Below, piece after piece: positions 22,928 through 32,706 of a stretch of 64,000 nucleotides of DNA; within the stretch, counting starts at the first letter, position 1, and each line of letters begins with the position of its first letter. Below the pieces are notes generated by a model. The model did not search any database. It had not been told where the DNA came from and saw nothing but the letters and a program-made list of their open reading frames with translations. The stretch comes from Usnea hakonensis. Taxonomy: Eukaryota > Ascomycota > Lecanoromycetes > Lecanorales > Parmeliaceae. Position numbers and translations under genes: made by a program. The stretch lies in NCBI GenBank assembly GCA_013423325.1, contig BLJB01000069.1:124001-188000 (forward strand), given 5' to 3'.

Positions 22928-24223
22928 TCATGTCAGTTGTGACCTCGGATTTCAGCCTCGAAAGTGGCTCTTCATAGCAGGCTTGATCGTCCAGGAGTAA
23001 GTAGCCCCGCAAGAGACGTTGAACCAAGTTTGACAATCTTCGCCTTCGAAGAAACTTTCCGTATCTGGATTGACATTGGTATGGTACTCTAACGTCCAAA
23101 ATTTGCGGGAGGCGAAATTTCACGCGCTTAGTGGGTTATTCCTTCATTTGGTAGTATCCCCGAGAAACTTGAAGCAGCCCTAGGGACTGGAAGAGCGTGT
23201 TCTCAGCGCTGGTGTACGAGCTAAATGTCGCCGCTTGCCTTTTGAATTGCAAATTCTGAGATATTCAAACTTGCTGTCCAGGTTTAGCAAGCGTCTCCTA
23301 GGAAAGCGCGACAGATGCAAAGTCCTTGCCTTGTTCAATGTGCAGATTCCATTAACATGTGACTGGCTCTCAATCTACAGACCGAGGACTGCTTTCAGGC
23401 GTTACACAAGCAAAGGGTACCTAATCGGCGAATCTCCATAACGACGAAACGAAGTAATACAAGCTATGTCTATGCAATTCCCCAAGAATCTCGCATCCGC
23501 AACAAGTTTAAGATACCTATCCTAACTCGGCGAGAGCTTCATCCAAAACGGAAAAATTTGCTCTAGAACAGTTTCGTTATTCCAACACACTCGTCATAGT
23601 CAAGTCTTTGCTATACGGCAGCCTTCACACCCACCCCTAAGCCGTCTTATTCCCCTTCCAGACCTGAGCTTAAGAAATCATCAGACTAGTTCAACCAACG
23701 CCACAGAATTACGAGACATCAATTCTCATCTACAATTTCTCAAACCAATGCATACACCACGTACACTGCATTAGTGCAAATCCAGATCTCATGTCTGGGA
23801 TAGACTCGAAGAGAGCACGACAAGCTTTGTAGCGCAAAGAACGAGGTTAGATGATTGATCATACTACCTCTAGGTGGGTACTTTACGTTCAAAAGCCTGC
23901 TGCTCTTTCACTTCATGCCACGTATATTTCGTCTCTTCAATCTAAATTACCTTTCAGCTCAAAAATAATCAATCTTTACACCCCATTAACGCGCAAATTA
24001 GTCCGCCGAACCAACAGTATTTCAAAAGCCAACTCCAGGACATCGTAAGCCAATGTTGCTGCGACGTAACACACAATGACTCCGCCAGCAACCGATCACA
24101 AGAAGATGTAGCTGCAAAAAAAAGACCTGCTTGCCTGCGCAGCCGCGAAGAAGCCCTTCTTTGATGCCAGCATCCCTTCTTCCCCCCCCCAGGCCGACGT
24201 ACGCATAATTCTGATTTCCCGCA
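22928..24223. other. intergenic, no gene recognised
   Basis: 1.3 kb after the HET gene. Several short frames, none with motifs. A C10 homopolymer lies near 24181. Confidence 0.45.
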
Positions 24224-24669
24224 TCATGATTCTGCATTCACCACATACAGAGTTGACAGCATGCCGAAAAAGCGGAATATCTGAGCCGAGGGGCCTAATC
24301 GATCAAGGTATAGTTGCGCAAGCATGACATTACTCTGACCATCTTCCCCCGCACTCTTAGTCGTCAATTGGGATTCCTCTTTTCCGTCGATGAAAAGCGT
24401 GACCTGTTTGCTCCTTGCAGGAAGTTTCATTTTCTGGTAAAACGACTCTAAAAAGTTTCTCACATCAATATACGAATCTATTGAATGATCTAAGAGGCCT
24501 ACTGACCAACATTCTTTTTATTCCGTACTTGCACAGTCTTCTGGTCACAATCGTAGACTACGACCGGGCTGTTCGAGCGCCCACGCTTCTTGAGATGTTG
24601 ATGCTTGGAAGGCTCCTCTTCCTCGGGCTTGAATGTAGCCTGGACTATGTCCTCGTCGCTGGTATCCAT
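24224..24669 (-). CDS. VYD-module protein, copy 1 (novel family)
   Basis: Exons 24669-24507 and 24447-24224 encode 128 residues. Exon 1 begins MDTSDEDIV, is acidic then basic (HLKKRGRSNSP), and ends with VVVYDCDQKTVQVRNKKNV. Exon 2 carries LPARSKQVTLFIDGKEES, then LAQLYLDRL and FFGMLSTLYVVN. The intron interrupts in phase 1. The same two-exon layout and motifs recur at 50667 and 54284, so these are paralogues. I do not recognise the family. The exon 2 module alternates strands and turns and looks like a small compact domain; no signal peptide or membrane segment is present. Function is unknown. Confidence 0.62.
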
Positions 24670-26020
24670 ACAGGAAGAGAGTTCAACTCAAAAATAGAGG
24701 CGTTAACTTGGGTGACAAGGACGAAGCAATCATGGAAAGAGTCGTTACGAACTTGAAGAGAATAGCTTCTCTGGTAGTAAAGTCATAGACCATGACGAGA
24801 CAGTCACCGGAGAAGGGAGCTTTTATACAGTCAGAGGCTCATGGCCGAAGGAAGTGGTTGCGTGACATGTTCCCGGCGACATATTCTCAGGTAAAGTTGC
24901 CTGATGCAGGCACACGCCATTTCGGCACAGTAATCCGGATTCCCATCCCGCAAGGCAGTGAGGCAGATTTTCAGCTCCACTAGGGCAAATCTGCGCTGCG
25001 AGCCTGCGGGGGCAACAAGTCGATGTCACTCCTTGTAACACCTCATTTCCTTGACGCCCCTTTGATTGGTTTCACGTGAGCAAAGCCACGCCCAGTTTGG
25101 ACTGAACTCCCTTTGTGGGAGCCAATTCATCAATGAGTGCTGAGGCTGAAATAGTGTTCTGGATCGATCTATCCCGTCCTCCTCTTCCTCTAAATAATGC
25201 AGCCCACCCTAATCGCGATCCCATGAGCGTTTAGTAATCTCGTACTCGCATTAGAAAACCCATCAGAAAGTACAGCATACCACGCGCAGACTCTTGTCTT
25301 ACTTTGACAGACACCCTTCATAGACCGAATTCACCATGTGTATCGGAATTTATGGCAACTATTTCGACGCATGAAAAGATAACAGTATTAAATTCATAGT
25401 TGCTGATGCAGTTACGTACTCTTAGCCGTCTCATAGTCAGCTTACAGCTTTTCGACGCGCATGACCCTATCCTTCGACTCTCCCGTCCATTTCCTCCGTC
25501 TACCTATTTCAGGTGCTTTGGAACTAGGTACTTGCATAGTACGTATGCCCATTGTACCTTTTAGAACTGAATAAAAGCCTCTCAAGCAAGTGGCTTCCCT
25601 CAAAGGCATGGATCGCCGATGATTTGATGCTGTGCCAGTGCGGCCCACTTTCTAATTTTGGACCCCGCGGCTCACAGCCATCATGGTATTTTGCAAAGGT
25701 GAACAAGGCACCATCGTGAAGAAGCCACCACTCCCATATGCATGTGAGATGTCCTGCTGACTCCAAACCACTTAACGTATCATCCGCTAGACAACAAAAC
25801 CGGTGGGACGCTTTCGAGCCTAGGCATACTGTATAATGTTCATGCAATAGAGCTTGGCAAAGGTGCAATCTCGAACCCCTGAATCCATCGTCTTCATTGC
25901 GGCTCTGCCGATTATTCAGCAGGATGAAGGTACTTATACCCATATTTATACCGGAGCTACTCGCTCCAAAGACAGTTGCGATTTTCATATTTATCAATCC
26001 CTTTCCTGCTTCATACTGCA
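24670..26020. other. intergenic, no gene recognised
   Basis: Contains promoters for the divergent module and patatin genes. No further gene seen. Confidence 0.45.
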
Positions 26021-28009
26021 ATGGGCTCTTCAGGCCAACGTTTTGAAAAATTGAATCAAGCGCAAAGTGAAGGGTCCGCCGAGGACAACATTACGCCTCT
26101 TCCTACCAGATCTCAATTCTTGCGTCAACAAACTGCGGGTGCTGGTGATTCTGAGTGGCTACATCTTAACCTTTTAAGCTTGGGTTGTCCATCCTGCGTT
26201 TTACGAATAGGTTTAAACTGATTATTTTGATTGACAGATGGGGGTGGCATCCGCGGCTATTGGAGCCTTTTGGCTCTTGAAAGGCTTATCGACTACATAG
26301 GCAAGGAAGAGGAGAAGGAGGAAATTCTTCACAGCTTTCATCCACAGCACTGGCCTGACCATGTCAATCAAGCTCCTCTGACAAGAGACGAGGATGACAA
26401 TATCAAATCAGCCTGGTCTCCAACCGACAAGCTTCGCAGAACACCTCGCTCTCGTAGATATCTACCTTGTCATTATTTTGATTATATCTGCGGTTCAAGT
26501 ACAGGAGCGTATGGGTCCCCTGTTTCTCGATTGGAGTTCTCGCTGAAGCCCGGCACAGACTTATTGCAATCATGTTAGGACGATTTCGGATGACTATTCC
26601 AGACTGTCTCTTCGAGTATCGGAGGCTAGGACAGGAAGTCTTTGGGAAACCTCGTATGATCTCTACGCTACGGTTTGGGCTGGGTGTTAGGCATAAGTAC
26701 AAGGCTGCGCGATTAGAAAAGGTATTCAAGGATATCACCAGGAGACGCAATGAACAACAAGAGCCTAGTGCGACCGGAAAGATCAACTTCCCAATTGGAC
26801 GAGGTTTATGCGCAACGTAAGGAGCCTTTTCGTTGCTTGCACGTCCACCTTGCTACCTCGTATAAATGAACGAAAGGCGTTCTGGACGAGTGTGTTACAT
26901 GTTGCATGAAATTTGTGAGATGCTGTTCATACGCCTGTACGAGCTGTACACTCAAAACTTCCATCATTTTCAACGGTTCGATAGGGATGGGCTGACACTC
27001 GGATAGCTCTGTGACTACTATGAAGAGCGAAGCGGACGGGCGGTCATCAGGGTTACATCTGATTCGCTCCTATGACCACGAATTGCAAGATTCACCGCAT
27101 CAGTCTAGAGGACCAACTCCAGGATCGACCATGCGCTCGGATCGGACAAATACAGATATCTCTACTAGAACCAACGGGACACAACGAAGACGAGAGCGGG
27201 AACAGAAGTTTGACGGTACTATCAATTATGAAAAGGCTCAGCAGCTTGAGGTCTGGCAAGTAGCTCGAGCTGCCACGGCAGCGAAATTCTACTTTGAGCC
27301 CCTAAAAGTAGAGAATGCGGTCGGGGGTCTCGCGACTTTCGAGGATGGTGGCTTCGGTCAAGCTAATAACCCTACACGAACAGGAAAGCAGGAGATCGAA
27401 GACCTCAATGGTAAATCCTCCATTGGCATCGTTGTGAGCGTGGGGACTGCGCGCAAGCGGAAGAAAGATGCAAAGAAGGCAACATTTTTCTCTACGATCC
27501 CAGATTCAGCCAGGGAGTTTGCCGACACCGCAACTGATCCTGAGATAATTCACCAAGAAATGAAACGCGAGCATGACAAATACAAAGAATTTCCTTACTA
27601 CCGACTGAATGAACGAGGAGGTCTACAGACCGAGCTCGACGAGTGGGAGCCAAAACGTAAGATGTACAATGAAAAGCAAGGCGGGGCAAAAACAATCGCT
27701 GACATGGAGGGCGCTTTCGCCAAATGGGCGGCAAAGCTTGATAACATCCAGCAGCTCCAAGAGTGCGCTGCCGCGCTTGTTGCGCGCAGAAAGGGACGTA
27801 CGTTGTCCACCAGCACATGGGAGCGGTATGCCACAGGTTCGCATTTCACGTGTCGGCAGAGATGCGTCCTCGGCGACTCTTACGATCGCCACCAGTTCAC
27901 GAGGCACCTCAAAGAGCACCACGAATTTGAAGACGATGAATTAGAGGAGGAAGTGAATCGATGCAGAAGACACTGGCGGTATCAGGCTGCGCCTAAAGAT
28001 TTCTCCTAG
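26021..28009 (+). CDS. patatin-like phospholipase with C-terminal fungal extension
   Basis: Exons 26021-26183, 26238-26508, 26559-26816 and 27007-28009 give 564 residues in continuous phase. The patatin domain has the oxyanion box DGGGIRG (residues about 55-61), the nucleophile elbow GSSTGA (Ser near 141) and the catalytic Asp in EDGGFG (near 342), so the Ser-Asp dyad is complete. The C-terminus (RYATGSHFTCRQRC..RHQFTRHLKEHH) resembles a degenerate C2H2 finger found in fungal members. The expected activity is lipid acyl hydrolysis. Patatin domains are also common N-terminal effectors of fungal NLRs, but no NTPase domain follows here. The third intron is long (190 bases) and could hide a small exon. 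Confidence 0.85.
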
Positions 28010-29203
28010 CTTTGTATAGTACAAGAGGGCTCTTTTTCTAGACAAGGACCTGCACGAGTCTGATTTTTTGGTGGAGTTGGTCCACGGCTGTCATAGCAGG
28101 AAAAGCTACCGGTAATAGGTCTACGGAGAAATTGGGCGTTCCCCGGATTGGCCTCAATGTCGGTAAATGATAATTGATGTACGTCGTTGCTTCAGCCTAG
28201 CTAAACTAATAATATGACCCCCACGCGATCCTTGGAGAATGGCTTTAATGGGATGGCTCTTTCAGGAATCGCGATTTCACCGGCTGGTCTTCAGTTCGAA
28301 TCCGGGAACAGCGAGAGAATTAATTTTGTCGATCCAGATTGAAATACTGCGAAGGCATGAGTAATCTGCGCCTGGATTTGCCGTGTCCATGATAAGTATG
28401 ATTTGAAGATAGCCAAAGGACCTGCCCATTGAGGGTGCGGGAAGCAGAGACCCCTATTCGTATTGAGTGTAGCGTGTAACCCAAACGATTAGCGCCATGG
28501 GCATGGGCCCAGAACATGCATGAGGCTTACTTGAGTGCGCACAGACTGTAAAGGAAGGATTGAGGCTTGTGATAGGCTCGCTGTGGTCATCATGGTGGTA
28601 CATACAGTTACATACACGGGCGGCTGCCCATGACAGTATGCGCCATAAATCATTGTTGAGATAATTGCCAAGGCCAAGATTTTTACCACATATGCTGGGT
28701 GAAGCAACGTCCAATAAAGGCTTGCCATCCTTCGAAAGCCTAGTTCATTCGGGATGCCTTTTAAATGCATTCATACACGACGCCCAATAAGAACGACCTA
28801 CCCAGATTCGTAGACGAGGCTGAAGAGTCCTAGGCTAGATCCTGACGCTAGCAGTTGTGCCCGACGGTCTCAGCCTTGCGTCTCTAATTTCCAGCCCCTC
28901 GCCCGCGGAGCCTCTCCATCCTCCACCTGAGATGCAAGCTGAAACGCCAAAGCCAGCGTCGTTGCCTTGCTGCTTTGCATCGTCGTCTAGGATGTCCATA
29001 GAACATCACATCAATCGGGGCTGTCATTGCATGTACCCAGCAGGCAAGTACGCCTGCGTAGCTTTGTCAGCCTCATGACCGGAGTCAGTCACCGATTTGA
29101 GGAGTCAAGTGGCCAGGCTAGGAATAAGGTCAGTCATGTACTTCGACTCATTGTTGGACTCATCGAGGAAAGTTGCCACACGTGTAGGGATAGAGGACTG
29201 ATA
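28010..29203. other. intergenic, no gene recognised
   Basis: 1.2 kb without a supportable gene. A tRNA-like B-box near 28294 lacks a cloverleaf. Confidence 0.45.
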
Positions 29204-30512
29204 ATGGAGACGTTGCTGACGTCTTCCAAGGTCAAAGTCAAGATGCCAGAGAGGCATTGGCCTGAGCTATGGGCTAGTGGGATTCGGCAAGGCTTGAAGG
29301 TAGATTCTCTAAATTTGATTGCTAGATCCTGCTTGGCGCTAGTACGCATTGTGCAGACCTTATAATTTTCTGTTCTGGCTCAAGATATGCACAATACTCC
29401 TCCATCTACAATTTTGCTTCATTTTTGCCGATTGACACTCGTTCGATCTCGACAAGATCTCGTTATCAAGAAGAAAGCACAAAATGACAAAGTCGTGCTG
29501 CTCTACAGTATGTTCTCATCATAGCCCTCAAACGCTTGGTCAATCTCGCAACTCTACCATATTATCGCATGTTTCAGTTCTACACCTATCAACCCATTAT
29601 CCTTATCGCAGCTTACACCTCATCACCTGGGAAAACCTATAAAGTACTCTACCATCTGGACCGCTGGCGGACGCGTAAGCTCTCTGAGCTGCAATTCATC
29701 TCCATTGCCGTAAGCTACCCTCATCTACTTCAACCCTCGCCACACCTGGCACATTTGAATTTCATTTCCTTTCGAACGAACACATCTTATAATCCCCCAG
29801 TGCGCCATCCTCGCCGCCGCCACCATTGGCTCCTTCTCCTGGAGCGCCATCGTTGACGCCTACTGGCTCGCCCCCGCGTTCTGGTATTCAAGCCTAATCC
29901 TCTCCATCCTCGGCATCATGCTCGCCGCCCAACAAACCGCCGTGCTCCAGCTTCTCGGCAAGCCACCGCTCATACAACAAACAATCAACAGCGATTACGC
30001 TCCAGAGATAGCGGACGTGCGCCGCTTCCTACCTCTGATACTCAGGGAGGTGGCACGATCTGCCGAGTCATCTTCGTCACGACGCGCTGAATCTGCAGCG
30101 TCGTGGGATGGTGATTCAGTCGTTGGGGAATGGAGGCCACGGTGGAAAATGGTGTTTGTGTGGCAGTGTCCGTCTATGTTCATGTCCTACTCTGTATGCT
30201 TTTTTCTGGCCGGATTGACGCTCTTTGTGTGCACGCCACTTATTAGGGGGGATACGTGGAACTCGGCTTCTGACGTGAGATCATTTTCCGCCCACACACA
30301 TTGCTGATTGCTGGAGTTATTATTTATTGGCTGACATTCGTACGTAGGTAGCTGTGGTTTACCTAGCGACGGGAGCCACTGCCGGTGCTGTTTTCATGTT
30401 TGCGACGTTTTGGGTTTATCATTATGTTGATCTCGACCACGAGCCTGGGAATATTGCCGAGCAGGAGACGGATGCTGAGATGCTAAGGGAGTATGACCGT
30501 TTGCGCTATTGA
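29204..30512 (+). CDS. four-exon multi-pass membrane protein A, unknown function
   Basis: Exons 29204-29299, 29509-29709, 29801-30274 and 30348-30512 encode 311 residues. Hydrophobic helices occur around residues 33-55, 100-125, 130-150, 225-250 and 262-290. Conserved blocks shared with protein B are TLPYYR, YHLDRWR, KPPLI/QPPTL after AVLQLLG, WRPRWKMVF, WQCP, CTPLIRG and YHYVDL. The last two intron positions match those of the paralogue at 48649-49895, and the last exon has exactly the same length (165 bases). The family is fungal-specific as far as I can tell and has no assigned function. A plasma-membrane or ER location is inferred from the helices only. Confidence 0.72.
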
Positions 30513-32429
30513 AATCGTGGTGGAAGGGGCTCTTTTTTTTTCTGCACCGCACTTGGGAATCTCCTTTACAATGTATACAACACCAACATCACGATTTGTC
30601 TTTACTAAGATTGCATCCTACGTTCATTGAACGCGGTGCCATGAATAACCATTGTAGTAAGTCGCTACTCCGAGGCCTTTACACCTCAAGAGCTGACGCT
30701 CCTTATCACAAGATCTAAACCACTACATATCAAGCCTAAAAAAGCCAGTCGCTCCTTATTGAATTCGATATAATCAATCCCCGTCCACAAAGAACCTCCC
30801 CAAAACCCCATCCCAAAGCTGCCAAGATCTCACAAGATAACTTCAACGCACACGAACAACACAACTACCTGATCTATCACGAACAAGTAGTGTGTCAGAT
30901 ATAAGACTTCCTTCTTAGCGGGGTCCGACGCTCTTTTGGCTTAGTGGACAGGGACCATTCACCTTGTTCCGCGACATTATCCTTTCCCCCATTCTCCACA
31001 TGCCCAACCCGGCACTCAATAACAGCGCTCCTAGCTCTCCCCAACATCCAACATGCCCAGACCCTCCACCATCACAAACAAGCAGTCCACCTTCCTCAAA
31101 CACTCGTAAATCCTCCCCCTTTCATCCTCTTCTCTTCCGCGTCGTATCTCTCACAAGAAACTCACTCACCACCACTCCTCACCTAACCAAAAACAGCCCC
31201 GCTATATCGTACAGGTCCTTTCCATTCACGATGCCTAGGCTCATCAGCGATCTAGACACCAAAATATGTACATACTCACACTTTTCAAACCCAGGACTAG
31301 CTCGCTAGATACTAAACACCGGAGTCATTATAAATGCGCACATATACCCCACAGATCTCGAGTCGTTGGCGCCATCGCCGGCGCATGCCTTTGAAAAAGC
31401 TCGGTTTTTGCAGTGGTTAGGAATTTATTACCCAATTGTTCACTTACTCACATGACCGAAAGGTATTCTCTCCGCTATAGTATCATGTACTTAGGGAAGA
31501 GAGAGATACCGCGCACTCCCGAATCGCAACCCCACTTCTACCCCAATCAAGAACCTCTTTGTCACTCAGCATCCCCCCCCCCTTCTACCACCACCAAACC
31601 TACAACAAACCCCACGCGCAAACCCCCCTCCACCTCCCCTCCCCAGCACCAGAATCCCCCAAACTTCGCACCCCTCAACGCTCTCTCCTAAACTTTCCCT
31701 CCCCCCTCTAACCAAGAACCACTTCCTCCATCCGCCACACAGAGCTTCTACTCACTCACTCCTATCACCGTCTCTGGCGGTAGATCATCCATCCCAGCGT
31801 ACCGGACAAAGCCAGCTAGCCATCTAGCTACTGTTATTACTTTACTTTACTTCACTTACCCTTTTCTCTCCTTCCCTCAGCCAATCCGATAGCTAGAGCC
31901 GAAACGCATGCCCAGATACCAGCACCGCTGTCACACCGACCCACGGAGCGCCTATTGAATCCAGTTGTGCTATCTATGTCCATCAAGCTCTCCACACGAT
32001 GACATGAAACATGATGTTGCGTCCCGGTCAAGTCAAGGCAAGGGGGGGGGGGAAGAAAGGGTATTGATGCCCTAGCTGGATTGATGGTATAGGCAGGTTT
32101 GGATGGCAGAAGGGATGGGTAGGTTCTATCCACGGATTTGTTGGATCCGGGGGATTTTGCATTGAAATGAGATCGTTGGTCGAGAGGATTGGGATAGTAG
32201 AAGTGGGGGAGAAGGGAAGTGGAAGGAAGGTAAATGGGGGAGAGAGAGGAGGTGAGAGAGAGGTGATTGGGACAGTAATGGATTCATGATGATGACAAGT
32301 GATGTTAACAGTTCTAGGGCGTGTGCGTTAAAAGTGAAGGGGTTAAATAGGAATAGGGAGGTAGCGGTACAATATCTGCGATGATTGATTGTAATTGAGG
32401 GATTTAATGCCAGTTCCTAAGAGTTGCCC
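30513..32429. other. intergenic, pyrimidine-rich, no gene recognised
   Basis: Long C/T-rich stretches (about 31000-31800) make low-complexity frames. No gene supported. Confidence 0.45.
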
Positions 32430-32468
32430 GGGGGGGGGGGGGGGGGGGGGGGGTGTTTTTTTCCCCCC

Positions 32469-32515
<47 letters not shown>
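32430..32515. repeat. G homopolymer tract
   Basis: A run of 24 G, then a short GT-rich and C8 spacer, then 45 G. Such a run could form a quadruplex, but homopolymers this long are also a common assembly or sequencing artefact. Confidence 0.9.
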
Positions 32516-32516
<1 letters not shown>

Positions 32517-32706
32517 TTGGATTTTATCACCGCCATGTTCGCAGCGATGATGAGTTGCATGCATGCACTACACTACGATCATTCATTCTCCAGTATCTAT
32601 AACCGCCCACTGTCGACATATGGGCGCAGGTTGTTCTTATTCAGTGGCATCGTGAAATTGTGATTGTGCTTTCGGCGGACGAGGAGGATGGATTTGTAGT
32701 ACTAGA

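Noticed and set aside
28250..28330. tRNA-like B-box (AGTTCGAATCC)
   Set aside because: The T-stem does not pair, and no acceptor, D-arm or anticodon arm can be drawn around it.
32343..32663. Poly-Pro and poly-Gly frames over the G tract
   Set aside because: Pure homopolymer translation.
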